A stretch of DNA of 64,000 bases from Micromonospora antibiotica (GTDB lineage Bacteria; Actinomycetota; Actinomycetes; Mycobacteriales; Micromonosporaceae). Below, piece by piece: positions 36,149 through 46,200 of this stretch (within the stretch, counting starts at the first letter, position 1; each line of letters starts with the position of its first letter). The translations under genes were made by a program, and so were the position numbers. A model generated the notes under the pieces. It saw only the letters and a list, made by a program, of their open reading frames with translations. It made no database searches and was not told where the DNA came from. Where the stretch lies: contig NZ_JAGFWR010000004.1 in the NCBI RefSeq assembly GCF_017599305.1, positions 62,001 to 126,000 of the forward strand. Reading direction: 5' to 3'.

Positions 36149-37274
36149 GACCGTCGCCGCCACCGCGCCCACCGTCACGCCCGCCCAGGCCGCCATGCTC
36201 GCCGCCCGCCTGGTCGGCGACCGGGCGGGCGACTGGGACCGGGCGGGCCGGCTGCCCGTGGACGTGGTGCGCGCACTCAACACCGCAGGCCTGCTCGCCC
36301 CCCAGATCCCGACCGGGTACGGCGGAGCCGGATGGAGCAGCCTGGACAGCGGCGAGTTCACCGCCAAGGTGGGCAGCCTGTGCAGCTCCCTGCGCAGCGT
36401 CATGACCTCCCAGGCCATGGCGGCCTGGACCATCGAACGGTTGGCCGACCGGGCCCAGGCCAGGTCGTTGCTGCCCCGCCTGGCCGCCACGGACACGGCC
36501 GCCGTAGCCTTCAGCGAACCGCAGGCGGGCAGTGATCTGTCGGCGATGACCACCACCGTCACCATGACGGGCGACACCCTGCGCCTCGACGGCCACAAGG
36601 TGTGGGTGACCGCCGCCGACCACGCCGACCTGCTCCTGGTCTTCGCCCGACTCGGCGACCAGGGAGCCGTGGTGGTGGTGCCCCGGGCCACCCCGGGGGT
36701 ACGGGTGCACCGGCGGGCGGATCCCCTGGGATGCCGGGCGGCCGGACACGCCGACGTGTGGTTCGACGCGGTACGGCTGCCCACCAGCAGCCTGCTCGGT
36801 GCCGGCGGGCAGTCATTGTCCCTGCTGGTGACCACGGCGTTGAGCTACGGCCGGATGTCGGTCGCCTGGGGTTGCGTGGGGATCCTGCGGGCATGTCTGA
36901 CGGCGGCCGTCGCACACGCCGGTTCCCGCCACCAGTTCGGCCGCCCGCTGGCCCAACACCAGCTCGTCGCCCGGCACCTGGCCGACCTGTGGGCCGCCGA
37001 GCAAGTGGCCACCCGGGTCTGCGAGCACGCCAGCCGCTGCTGGGACACCGGCTCACCCGAAGTGGTCACCGCCACCGTCCTGGCCAAGTACGTCAGCGCC
37101 GGGCACGCCACCCGGGCCGCCGCCGACGCGGTCCAGATCCTGGCGTCGGCCGGTGCGGTCGACGGGCACCCCGTCGCCCGGGCGTACCGCGACGCCAAGC
37201 TCATGGAGATCATCGAAGGCAGCACCGAGATGTGTCAGCTGATGCTGGCCGACCACGCGGTGAACCGCCGGTGA
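36141..37274 (+). CDS. fkbI: Acyl-CoA dehydrogenase family, FkbI-like
   Basis: This is a 377-residue flavin-dependent acyl-CoA dehydrogenase homologue. It shows VAFSEPQAGSDLSAM (FAD/substrate loop), HKVWVT, and the C-terminal EIIEGSTEMCQLM containing the usual catalytic-region Glu and FAD contacts. FkbI-type enzymes oxidise tartronate semialdehyde-ACP to hydroxymalonyl-ACP. GTG 36141 overlaps the ACP stop by eight bases. Length fits the FkbI group. No lesion is seen. Confidence 0.9.
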   Translation: MPETVAATAPTVTPAQAAMLAARLVGDRAGDWDRAGRLPVDVVRALNTAGLLAPQIPTGYGGAGWSSLDSGEFTAKVGSLCSSLRSVMTSQAMAAWTIERLADRAQARSLLPRLAATDTAAVAFSEPQAGSDLSAMTTTVTMTGDTLRLDGHKVWVTAADHADLLLVFARLGDQGAVVVVPRATPGVRVHRRADPLGCRAAGHADVWFDAVRLPTSSLLGAGGQSLSLLVTTALSYGRMSVAWGCVGILRACLTAAVAHAGSRHQFGRPLAQHQLVARHLADLWAAEQVATRVCEHASRCWDTGSPEVVTATVLAKYVSAGHATRAAADAVQILASAGAVDGHPVARAYRDAKLMEIIEGSTEMCQLMLADHAVNRR

Positions 37275-37347
37275 CCCCACCGCCGCGCCGATCGCCCGCC
37301 CACTCATCCCATGCTGCCGACGAACGGCAGTCCACGAAGGAGTCGAC

Positions 37348-38457
37348 GTGACCGACGAGCTCCCGACGGTCCCACCCGTGACCGTGAAGTGCCTGGTCTG
37401 GGATCTGGACGACACCCTCTGGCAGGGTGTCCTGCTGGAGGACGAACAGGTCGTGCTCCCCGACCCGATCCGGGCGGTGATCACCGCGCTGGACGCCCGG
37501 GGCATCCTCCAGTCGGTCTGCAGCCGCAACGACCACGAGCCGGCTTGGGCCCGGCTGTGCGCGCTCGGCGTCGCCGAGTACTTCGTGGCACCGCAGATCG
37601 GGTGGGGACGCAAGTCCGACGCGGTCCAGCGGATCGCCGACCGGCTGGGCTTCGCGCTCGGCACCGTCGCCTTCATCGACGACCAACCGGTCGAACGGGC
37701 CGAGGTCGCCTTCCACCTCCCGCAGGTACGCTGCTACGACGCCGGCGCGGCCACAGCCCTGTTGGACCGGCCGGAGTTCACTCCGACGTCGGTGACCGTG
37801 GACGCCCGGCGACGCCGGCAGATGTACCAGGCCGGTCAGCGGCGGGCAGACGAGCAGGCCCGGTTCACCGGCCCGGCGGAGGACTTCCTGCGTTCGCTGG
37901 AACTGGTGATGCGTATCCGTCGGGCCGACGCCGCGGACCTGTCGCGGGTCGAGGAGTTGACCCTGCGGACCAGCCAGATGAACGCGACCGGAGTGCACTA
38001 CCCGGACCAGGCGTTGCGGGCCCTGCTGGCCGACCCCCGGTACGAGGTCCTGGTCACGACGTTGACCGACCGATTCGGGCCGCACGGCGCGGTCGGTGTG
38101 CTGGTCCTGGAGAAACACCCCGGGGTGTGGCACCTGCGGCTGCTCGCCACCTCGTGCCGGGTGGTGTCCTTCGGCACCGGCACCGTCCTGCTGACCTGGC
38201 TGGTGGACCAGGCCGCCCGAGCCGGGGTGCACCTGATCGCCGACTTCCGGCCCAACGACCGGAACCGGATGATGGAGATCGCCTACCGGTTCGCCGGCTT
38301 CGACGAGGAGCCCTGCGCATGCCGGGACCGCATCGCCGTCGACAGCGACCGGGCCGTCCAGCGACTGCACCTGGCGGCACGCCGGCAACCGGCACCGTCG
38401 ACGTTCCACCTGACCGCCCCCGACCTGGCCGGCCCGGCGACCGTCGGCGCGGGTTGA
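37348..38457 (+). CDS. fkbH: FkbH-like HAD enzyme, glyceryl-ACP formation
   Basis: This is a 369-residue FkbH-family protein. The N-terminal HAD/NLI-like phosphatase domain has CLVWDLDDTLWQG (nucleophile Asp) and later FIDDQPVERAEV. The C-terminal half is GNAT-like. FkbH takes 1,3-bisphosphoglycerate, dephosphorylates it and loads D-glyceryl onto the ACP, the first step to methoxymalonyl-ACP. GTG 37348 follows GAAGGAG. It is the last plus-strand gene of the cluster and faces fkbG, 43 bp away. Together with fkbJ, K, I and G the pathway is complete. Confidence 0.93.
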   Translation: MTDELPTVPPVTVKCLVWDLDDTLWQGVLLEDEQVVLPDPIRAVITALDARGILQSVCSRNDHEPAWARLCALGVAEYFVAPQIGWGRKSDAVQRIADRLGFALGTVAFIDDQPVERAEVAFHLPQVRCYDAGAATALLDRPEFTPTSVTVDARRRRQMYQAGQRRADEQARFTGPAEDFLRSLELVMRIRRADAADLSRVEELTLRTSQMNATGVHYPDQALRALLADPRYEVLVTTLTDRFGPHGAVGVLVLEKHPGVWHLRLLATSCRVVSFGTGTVLLTWLVDQAARAGVHLIADFRPNDRNRMMEIAYRFAGFDEEPCACRDRIAVDSDRAVQRLHLAARRQPAPSTFHLTAPDLAGPATVGAG

Positions 38458-38500
38458 CCGCCCGCACCCGGCCTTCACCGGCCGGACCGCGGTGTGGAGA

Positions 38501-39169
38501 TCAGCCGGCCCGCCGCCGGGCCAACGTGATGCCGTCGGCCATTGGAAGCAGACACACATCCACCCGCTGGTCGTCGCGGATCATGGCGTTGGCCCGCCGC
38601 ACCCCGGCGGTGTCCGGATCACCGGCGGTCGGGTCGACCACCCGGCCGAAGAACAGCGTGTTGTCCACCACCACCAGTCCACCCGGGCGTACGAGTTGCA
38701 CCGCGAATTCGTAGTACTGCGGGTAGTTCGCTTTGTCGGCGTCGATGAAAACGAGATCGAAACTGCTGCCGGTGCCTTCGTTGAGCATTTTGTCAAGGGT
38801 CTCGACGGCCGCACCGATGCGTACCTCGATGCGGTCGGCGACTCCCGCGCGGTGCCAGTACTCGGCACCGATCTCCGGCCACCGCGCGCTGATGTCACAG
38901 GTCACCAGTCGGCCGTGCGGTGGCAACGCCCGGGCCATGCACAGGGTGCTGTAGCCGGTGAAGGTGCCCACCTCCAGCACCCTCGTGGCCCCGACCAGGG
39001 ACACCAGCAGCGCAAGGAGTTGTCCCTCCTCGGCCATCACCTGCAGGGACTGCCCGCCGGGAAGCTCGCCGGTGTGCGTGCGTAGCGCCCGAAGGACGTC
39101 GTCCTCTCTGAGCGAGAATTCCCGGACATAGGCCAGAAGCTTCGGGTCGACCCCGATCTGATTAGCCAC
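38501..39169 (-). CDS. fkbG: SAM-dependent O-methyltransferase, FkbG-like
   Basis: This is a 222-residue class I methyltransferase of the CCoAOMT type. The SAM motif is [16 protein letters not shown], the metal-binding region [17 protein letters not shown], and then [10 protein letters not shown]. In this context it should methylate hydroxymalonyl-ACP to methoxymalonyl-ACP. It is convergent with fkbH, so it has its own promoter to the right, in the 39170-39200 boundary next to an IS remnant. All five genes of the set therefore lie within 4.2 kb. Methylation of the final product is the alternative role. Confidence 0.88.
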   Translation of the reverse strand: MANQIGVDPKLLAYVREFSLREDDVLRALRTHTGELPGGQSLQVMAEEGQLLALLVSLVGATRVLEVGTFTGYSTLCMARALPPHGRLVTCDISARWPEIGAEYWHRAGVADRIEVRIGAAVETLDKMLNEGTGSSFDLVFIDADKANYPQYYEFAVQLVRPGGLVVVDNTLFFGRVVDPTAGDPDTAGVRRANAMIRDDQRVDVCLLPMADGITLARRRAG

Positions 39170-39199
39170 GCCAGCGATTCTAGATAGCGTTCGCCACCG

Positions 39200-39790
39200 T
39201 ATTCAAGGTGTGGTACAAGCCATTTTTGCGGCTACCGATAATGCGGCGGGAAGCGGTGGTGCCGTCGCCGAGGGCAGGACCGGACGATGGATGTGGAGCA
39301 TCGATCCCCTTTCGCCCTGCGTAGCGGTTGGCTTCGATGTGTTGCAGGACGAGGATGGCTTGCACGATCGCGGTGGCGCGGCGTGGGCAGCAGGGCAGCG
39401 GAGCCTGGTCAGGATCTTCCAGGCGCGGGGCTGCTGCGTCGTGATCCGGTGCTGCCCGCCGAGCCCGGCAGTGCCGGTGAGCCCACAAGAGTCGACCGCT
39501 TCCTGCACGTAGCGTCACGCGGTGGTGACCCTGACGGTGGGTCCGGCGGCGAGCCGGGTGTAGGTGTCGCCGTTGCGCAGGCGGGCCAGGGCGAGCAGCG
39601 CCTGCCGGCCCGGGTCGAGACGCCGCCACCGGGATCGATGCTGGTTGCGGTGCCGGCGGATGAGGTCAGCCAGGTGGTTCAGGGTGCGGCTGGACAGCGG
39701 AAGGGGTAAGACAGCACAGGCGAGGCTCCCGGTCGGAGCATTGGATCCTGGTCGACTGCTGTCCTACCTGAAGTCTCGTCCTCATCGATC
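39200..39790 (-). pseudogene. Decayed IS5-type transposase (HTH + DDE, internal deletion)
   Basis: Read on the minus strand, the N-terminal part gives SSRTLNHLADLIRRHRNQHR, RWRRLDPGRQALLALARLRN and TYTRLAAG. These are typical of the helix-turn-helix start of actinomycete IS5-group transposases. A TGA replaces the expected Trp before RYVQEAVDSC. The protein then jumps directly to the C-terminal signature WKILTRLRC, which continues in another frame as CPRRATAIVQAILVLQ. The catalytic DDE core is gone. One stop, one large deletion and one frameshift make this a dead element. Confidence 0.75.
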
Positions 39791-39904
39791 TCCGGACTTG
39801 CTGCACCCACCCTGAGCTGCAACGCCAGGCTGAAAAGGGCTCATCATAGTGGTGTTTTCGGTGTAGGGCCCGTAGGCGTCAGCCACACGGTGCCGGCCGG
39901 GCCA

Positions 39905-39931
39905 GGGTCTGTCAAACGAACGGTGTAACTC
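39905..39931 (+). repeat. Left terminal inverted repeat of the IS256-family element
   Basis: The 27-bp end begins GGGTCTGTCAAACGAACGGT and differs from the right end at two positions. It lies 14 bp past the transposase stop codon. Confidence 0.9.
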
Positions 39932-39944
39932 GGGTTTGTGAGGG

Positions 39945-41249
39945 TTACTTGCGGCCTGTGGTCAGGCGTCCTTCGAAGGCCATCTCGAAGGCGTTCAGGG
40001 CGGGTTTCCAGCGCATGGTCCATCGTCGGCGGCCCTGCCCAGTCGGGTCCAGGCTCATCACCGCGAGGTAGACGCACTTGAGTGCGGCGCCCTCGTTGGG
40101 GAAGTGGCCGCGGGCTCGGACGGCTCGGCGGATCCGGGCGTTGACGGACTCGATGGCGTTGGTGGAGCAGATGACGGTTTGGATCTCGGCGTCGAAGGCC
40201 AGGAACGGGACGAACTCGGCCCACGCCTGTTCCCACAGTCGGATGATGGCCGGATACTTCGTGCCCCACGCCTGCGTGAACCCGGCGAAGCGTTCCCGGG
40301 CGGCGGCCTCGGTCGACGCCGGGTAGACAGGCTTCAACGCCTTGGCGATGGCGGCCCAGTGCTGCCGGCCGGCGTAGCGGAACGACGTCCGCAGCAGGTG
40401 GATGACGCAGGTCTGCACGACCGCTTCGGGCCAGGTCTGCCCGATCGCGTCCGGCAAGCCCTTGAGCCCGTCGCAGACCACCATGCACGCGTCGCCGACA
40501 CCCCGGTTCTTCAGCTCGGTCAGGACGCTGAGCCAGAACTTCGCGCCCTCACCGCCGTCGCCGGCCCACAGCCCGAGGATGTCCCGGTTGCCGTCGACCG
40601 TGACGGCCAGAGCCACGTAGATCGGCCTGTTCGCGACCTTCCCGTCGCGGATCTTCACGTGCACCGCGTCGAGGAAGATCACCGGGTAGACAGGGTCGAG
40701 GGGCCGGTTCTGCCACTCGGTCATCCCGTCGACGACCTTGTCGGTGATCATGGAGATCGTCTGCCGGGACACGTCCGCGCCGTACACCTCGGACAGGTGG
40801 GCCTGAATCTCCCCGGTGGTCAATCCCTTGGCAGACAACGAGTTCACCATGTCCTCGACCCCGGACAACCGGCGCTGACGCTTCCGCACGATCTGCGGCT
40901 CGAAGCTGCCGTCGCGGTCGCGGGGCACCGCGATCTGCACCGGGCCGACCTCCGTCAGCACCGTCTTGCCCCGCACCCCGTTGCGGGAGTTCTGACCGTT
41001 GTTCCCGGCCGGGTCGCCCTTGTCATAGCCCAGGTGATCGGTGATCTCACCGTCGAGAGCTGCTTCCAGGACCCGCTTGGTCAACTGCTGCAGCAGCCCA
41101 CCCTCGCCGGTGAGCTGCAGACCCGCCGCACGGGCCTGCTCCACCACCTGAGCGACGAGCTGATCGTCGACCCCGTCTCCCACCGGCCCCGCCGGTCCAC
41201 GCTTCGCCACCTGGTCAGTATCGACCTCGGTGATCACGACATCCGTCAT
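39945..41249 (-). CDS. IS256-family (mutator-type) transposase
   Basis: This is a 434-residue DDE transposase of full family length. Recognisable blocks are YGADVSRQTISMITDKV, PVIFLDAVHVKIRDGKV (first Asp), VVCDGLKGLPDAI (second Asp), CVIHLLRTSFRY, and STNAIESVNARIRRAVRARG carrying the catalytic Glu. No stop or frameshift interrupts it, so the element could still be active. The ATG at 41249 is 22 bp inside the right inverted repeat. Confidence 0.95.
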   Translation of the reverse strand: MTDVVITEVDTDQVAKRGPAGPVGDGVDDQLVAQVVEQARAAGLQLTGEGGLLQQLTKRVLEAALDGEITDHLGYDKGDPAGNNGQNSRNGVRGKTVLTEVGPVQIAVPRDRDGSFEPQIVRKRQRRLSGVEDMVNSLSAKGLTTGEIQAHLSEVYGADVSRQTISMITDKVVDGMTEWQNRPLDPVYPVIFLDAVHVKIRDGKVANRPIYVALAVTVDGNRDILGLWAGDGGEGAKFWLSVLTELKNRGVGDACMVVCDGLKGLPDAIGQTWPEAVVQTCVIHLLRTSFRYAGRQHWAAIAKALKPVYPASTEAAARERFAGFTQAWGTKYPAIIRLWEQAWAEFVPFLAFDAEIQTVICSTNAIESVNARIRRAVRARGHFPNEGAALKCVYLAVMSLDPTGQGRRRWTMRWKPALNAFEMAFEGRLTTGRK

Positions 41250-41270
41250 CAGATGCTGCTCCTTGATCAG

Positions 41271-41297
41271 GAGTTACACCGTTCGTTTTACAGTCCC
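41271..41297 (-). repeat. Right terminal inverted repeat of the IS256-family element
   Basis: On the minus strand it reads GGGACTGTAAAACGAACGGT followed by GTAACTC. It lies just upstream of the transposase ATG (41249), so the transposase promoter must be very close to or within this end. Confidence 0.9.
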
Positions 41298-41711
41298 TCT
41301 CCGTTGCCGATGTCACCCTTGCGGTACTCCGCGATGCGGCCAGGCCGGATTGGCCGAACGTGCACGTGTACGACATGCCGTTCATGCCGGTAGGCAGGGG
41401 CTGCCAGTTCTGTGGCGAGCCCTTGGTCGACGTCGTCCACCCGAGCTTGCGGTCATTGACCGTCTCCAGGAACCTCGTCCAGAATTCTCGGTAGGCCAAT
41501 GCTCGGTCGCTTGCCACAGTGTCGCCCTTGGCCATCACCTTGACCTTCTTGCCCCAGTCGTTCGGCCGCACGACCAGACGCATGAGAGGCGCCGGCACTG
41601 ACTCGCCGATGCGACCGCACTGATCTCAATACCGAAGAACCGTGTGTTCTCGTCGGTACGGGTGTTGAGCCGGTCAGCGCCGTCGGCGTCGAGTAACCCC
41701 GTGGAGAGACC
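41298..41711 (-). pseudogene. Broken DUF4268 gene fragment
   Basis: Read on the minus strand, LNTRTDENTRFFGIEISAV is followed, after a one-base frameshift, by RIGESVPAPLMRLVVRPNDW, then FWTRFLETVNDRKLGW and QNWQPLPTGMNGMSYTCTF. These are DUF4268-like blocks, a domain often found in restriction or repair-associated nuclease-like proteins. After GQSGL the sequence jumps, in another frame, to a distal block RIAEYRKGDIGNGE that runs into the IS256 right end. The fragment thus has a frameshift, an internal deletion and loss of both ends. It starts immediately after the pccB-like stop. Confidence 0.65.
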
Positions 41712-43265
41712 CTAGAGCGGAATATTGCCGTGCTTCGTGGTCCGCTCCGCGAGCGGCCTCCGGCTGAGCAGGCGCAGGGCGGCCGCTATCTGCCTGCGGG
41801 ACTCCGCCGGTGGGATGACGGCGTCGATGAAGCCGCGTTCGGCGGCCAGGTACGGCGAGCCGTACTTGGCCTGGTAGTCCTCCATCAGTTTGGCCCGGGC
41901 CTGTTCCGGCTCAGCCGCGGTGGCGAGTTCCGCGCGGTGCAGGATGTCAACCGCGGCATGGGCGCCCATCACGGCGATCTCGGCGGTGGGCCAGGCGAAG
42001 TTCATGTCGGCGCCGAGGTGTTTGGAGCCCATGACACCGTATCCGCCGCCGTATGCTTTGCGCAGCACCAGGGTGATTCGCGGGACTGTGGCTTCGGCGA
42101 ACGCATAGGCGAGTTTCGCCCCGCGTCGGATCATCCCAGCATGCTCCTCGGTGGTGCCCGGCATGAAGCCCGGGACGTCGACCAGGGTCACGATGGGGAC
42201 GTTGAACGCGTCGCAGCAGCGGATGAAGCGGGCGGCTTTCTCGGCGGCGCGCCCGTCGATGACGCCCGCCTTGTGGGTGGGCTGATTGGCCACGATCCCG
42301 ATTGACCGTCCGCCGATGCGGGCGAAGCCGCAGAGCATGTTGCGGGCGTAGCGGGGCTGGATCTCCAGGAACGAGCCGGGGTCGACGAGGTTCTCGATGA
42401 CCGCGGCCACGTTCAGCGGTTTCCGGGAGGAGCCCGGGATCAGCTCCGCGAGGGCCGGTACGTCGGCGCTGGTGTCGCAGGCTGGACCGTCGGGCGGCGG
42501 CTCGGTGTGGTTGCTGGGCAGGTAGCCGAGCAGCCGCCGCGCGAAGGCGATGGCGTCGGCCTCGTCGGCCGCCAGATGGTGGGCGTTACCGGAGATGGTG
42601 GCGTTGACCCGGCCGCTGCCCAGTGTGTCCATGTCGGTGTCCTCACCGAGGGCAGCGCGTACGGCGTCGGGGCCGGTGACGAACATGTGTGCGGTCCGCT
42701 CGGCCATGATGACGAAGTCGGTGATCGCCGGCGAGTACGCGGCCCCGCCGGCGCACGGGCCCAGGATCAGCGAAAGCTGGGGCACGATGCCGGACGCGGC
42801 GACGTTGCGCCGCACCAGCTCGGCATAGAAGCCGACGGCGGCCACACCCTCCTGGATGCGTGCCCCACCCGAGTCGTTGAGGCCGATGATCGGGCAGCCG
42901 GTCTGGAGGGCGAGATCCATGGCCTTGAGTACTTTTCCGCCGCTGGCCTCACCCATGCTGCCGCCCTGCACGGTGAAGTCGTGCGCGTACGTGAAAGCAG
43001 GCCGTCCCTCGATCAGACCGTGCCCGATGACCATGCCGTCGCCGTACGGCCGGGCGCGCGTCGAGTCGGGGTCCGGGCGGCTGCGCACGAGTGCGTCGAT
43101 CTCGGCGAAGCTGCCGGGGTCGAACAGCAGACCGATCCGTTCGCGCACGGTCAGTTTGCCGGCCTCCCGCTGCCGGGCGACGGCACGTGGTGACCCGCCG
43201 TCTCGCGCATCGGCCAGCCGGGAGTCCAGCTCCGCGATCCGGGTACGCACCTCGTCGGCGGTCAT
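41712..43265 (-). CDS. Acyl-CoA carboxylase carboxyltransferase (beta) subunit, PccB/AccD-like
   Basis: This is a 517-residue carboxyltransferase of full length. It has two crotonase-like halves. The N-terminal half carries VIGLNDSGGARIQEGVAA and LGPCAGGAAYSPA. The C-terminal half carries TLVDVPGFMPGTTEEHAG and KAYGGGYGVMGSKHLGAD. It transfers CO2 from a biotin carrier to acetyl-, propionyl- or longer acyl-CoA, giving malonyl-type extender units. Its ATG (43265) overlaps the TGA of the FAAL-PKS gene (ATGA), so the two are co-translated, and it probably supplies that enzyme's extender. The biotin-carrying alpha subunit is not in the window. Substrate cannot be fixed from the residues I can see. 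Confidence 0.92.
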   Translation of the reverse strand: MTADEVRTRIAELDSRLADARDGGSPRAVARQREAGKLTVRERIGLLFDPGSFAEIDALVRSRPDPDSTRARPYGDGMVIGHGLIEGRPAFTYAHDFTVQGGSMGEASGGKVLKAMDLALQTGCPIIGLNDSGGARIQEGVAAVGFYAELVRRNVAASGIVPQLSLILGPCAGGAAYSPAITDFVIMAERTAHMFVTGPDAVRAALGEDTDMDTLGSGRVNATISGNAHHLAADEADAIAFARRLLGYLPSNHTEPPPDGPACDTSADVPALAELIPGSSRKPLNVAAVIENLVDPGSFLEIQPRYARNMLCGFARIGGRSIGIVANQPTHKAGVIDGRAAEKAARFIRCCDAFNVPIVTLVDVPGFMPGTTEEHAGMIRRGAKLAYAFAEATVPRITLVLRKAYGGGYGVMGSKHLGADMNFAWPTAEIAVMGAHAAVDILHRAELATAAEPEQARAKLMEDYQAKYGSPYLAAERGFIDAVIPPAESRRQIAAALRLLSRRPLAERTTKHGNIPL

Positions 43266-46200
43266 CGGGCCGCCCCTTCCAGGTCCCTCGTCATCGCGGT
43301 CACGATCTGCTGGGTGTCGGCCATCAACTGGGTCAGCCCCTCCTCGACGATGACACCGCGGTCGTACCCGAAGGACAGGCGCAGTCGCCCGTTCATCGTC
43401 CGGACAACCACGACCAGATCGCGGGGTAACACGTAGCCGCTCTGCCGGGCCAGCGGCGTCACCGTGGCCGCCCCGACCGTGGTGGGCAGCGCGACCTCGG
43501 GCAGGTGGTTGAAGGAGATCCGGTACGGGATGTCCTCCTGTGGCCGTCCGGCCAGGTGGAAGTACTGGCTCATCGACAGTCCCTGTTCCTCCCCGGCGGT
43601 CAATACGGCCTCGCGAACCCTCCGCAGGCCCTCGCGCAGGTCGGGCCCGCCGCCGAGGTCGACGGTGATCAGCCGCAGCTGGGAGAGAAAACCCACGACC
43701 CGTTGCAGCTCGGGCGCCTCGCGGGCGGTCACGTTGATCGGCACCGTGATCTCGTCGTGCTCGGACTGCCGGTGCAGCGCCAGCATGAACGCCGTCAGCA
43801 TCACCATTTGCGTGGTCGCCCCGGCCTCACGGGCGGTCTGCTCGATTCCGGTGGCCACCTCGCCGTCCAGTTCCACCTCTCGCAGCCCCAGCTCCCGCTG
43901 CCGGCCGGGAACGCGCTGCTCGTCCCGCGTCAGACGCAGCGCGGGCACGCTGGTCGTGGCCAGCTTCTTTCGCCAGTACTCCAGTTGCTGGTCGAGGACG
44001 ACTCCGGAGTAGAACGACCGCTCCCACTGCGCGTAGTCGGCCAGGCGCAGCGGCGGCGCGGCGGGTGGGGAGGCGTCCTCGTAGCCGAGCACCAGATCCT
44101 GGAACAGCACGCCGGCCGACCAGCCGTCGGTGATCAGGTGGTGCAGCACGACGGTCAGGACGTGCCGATCCGGGGCCAGACGCACCAGCCCGAACCGATA
44201 CAGCGGCCCGGTGAACGGGTCGAACGGCCGTTCGGCCTCGGTGAGGGCCCGCGCCAGCTCGGCCTGCGGGTCGGCCGCGGCGGTGAGGTCGGTGATCGGC
44301 AACGCCACCGGGTCCGCCGCCGCGTGCCGCTGTCGGACCACGTCCCCGGCCGTGAACACCGTGCGCAGCCCGTCGTGCACAGCGATGAGTCGGTCGATGG
44401 CACGGGCCAGGGCGTCCGGGTCGACCGGGCCGGCCAGGTCGAGATGCTGGGTGACCAGAAACGGTGTTCCTCCGGCGCGTTCGGCCTGCAGGTAGCGCTC
44501 CTGATTGATGGTCAGGGGGAAGTCGTCCTGGTCAACGCGCACGGGCCGTGACACGGCTGCCGGCCCGGTCACGCGCAAGCTGTCGAGCGCGGTGGTGAAC
44601 GCGGAGACCGTGGGGTTGTCGAACAGCAGCCGCACCGGGATGTCACAGTCGAGCGTCGCGCGCAGCTCGTGCATCATCTGCGCGGCCATGAGCGAGCTCC
44701 CGCCGAGGGCGAAGAAGTTGTCGTCGCCGCCGGTGACGCGCGTTCGCAGCACGCCCGAGAACGCGGCGCGGACCACCTCGGTGGTGGTTTTCGGCGACTG
44801 GTCGACGGCCTCGGCGGGCGCGTGCGCTGCGAGGGGCCCGAACCAGTGCGGTGTGCGCTTCCAGGGTCCGGAAGGCATCGAGACCACCGGGCGCGGACGG
44901 TCGAAGAACTGGCCGAGGTCGACCGGTACGCCGTACACGTGCAGCGCCCCCAGCGCCTCCAGCAGGGATTCGGGATCAGGCCGCCCGCGCCGCAGGGAGG
45001 CGACCGCGTGGCCTTCGGGTCCGATCACCTGCTCAGTCGGTAGGGTGAGGGTCGGGTTGGGGCTCATCTCGACGAAGAGGCGGTAGCCGTCGGCGCAGAG
45101 CCGCTGAACGGTCTGGTGGTAGAGGACCGGCTCGCGGATGTTCGCCGCCCAATAGGCGCCGTCGAGCTCGGTGCCGGTGAGCGACGCCGTGGTAACCGAT
45201 GAGTACATCGGAACCGTGACCGGCCGGGGCCGTAGGGTGGCCAGGACCGTTCGCAGCTCGTCCGCGACCGGCTGCACCACCGGCGAGTGGCCGGCACCGT
45301 TGGCCTTGACCCGGCGGCCGAACACGTCGCGCTCGGCCAGATCGGCGATCAGCTGCTCGATGGCGTCGACGTCGCCGGAGACGACCGACATCTCCGGCCC
45401 GTTACTGACCGCCAACGACAGGAGCGTCGCGTACGGCTCGATGGCTCGGGTCAGGTCGTCTCCGGCGAGCCCGACGACGGCCATCGCCCCCTGGCCACGC
45501 AGCGTGGCCAGCCCATTCGCGCGCAGGCCGGTCACCCAGGCGGCCTCGGTGAGGGTGAGCGCGCCCGCCACGTAGGCTGCGGCCACTTCACCCATGCTGT
45601 GTCCGACCACGGCAGCCGGTTCGATGCCGCGGGAACGCCAGCTTGCGGCCAGAGCGACCTGCACAGCGAACAGCAACGGCTGGACGACGTCGTCGCGGTC
45701 GAGCATCGAATCCTGCTCGGTGACAGCGAAGAACTGGTCCCGTACGGGCCACGCCAGGTGTGGCTGCAGAGCGGCTGCGCAGTCGTCGAACGCGTTCTGG
45801 AAAGCCGGGTCGGCCCGGTAGAGCCCGTGCCCCATACCGAGGTGCTGAGAGCCCTGGCCGGGGAAGATGAACACGACGCGCTGGTCGGCGACGACCCTGC
45901 CGGTGACCGCTTCCGGGTGCGGTGGCGTGAGCCGCTCGGCCAGTTCCTCCGGCGTTCGCGCGACCACGGCCATGCGGTGCTCGTGGTGCGTGCGTCGCAG
46001 CCCGGCCGTGTAGGCGAGGTCGTCGATCGATGCGGGACTGCCTGCGGCACTACGCGCGGTGCGCTCGGCCAGAGTTTCGAGGGCCTGCGGCGAGCGGGCC
46101 GACAGGACGATCAGGCGAGCCTGACCGCTGTTCGCGACGGTGGCCGGCCCCGGTGCTTCGGCCACGATGACGTGCGCGTTCGTACCGCCCACGCCGAAGC

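Larger units (their letters stand above)
39905..41297 (-). mobile_element. IS256-family insertion sequence, apparently complete
   Basis: A 1393-bp element with 27-bp terminal inverted repeats at 39905-39931 and 41271-41297 (25 of 27 positions match) encloses one full-length transposase. The flanking 8-mers (CCGGGCCA on the left, TCTCCGTT on the right) do not match, so no target duplication is visible. The left flank leads to the IS5 remnant, the right flank to a broken DUF4268 gene. A 19-bp copy of one end of this element occurs alone at 57886-57904. Confidence 0.92.
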
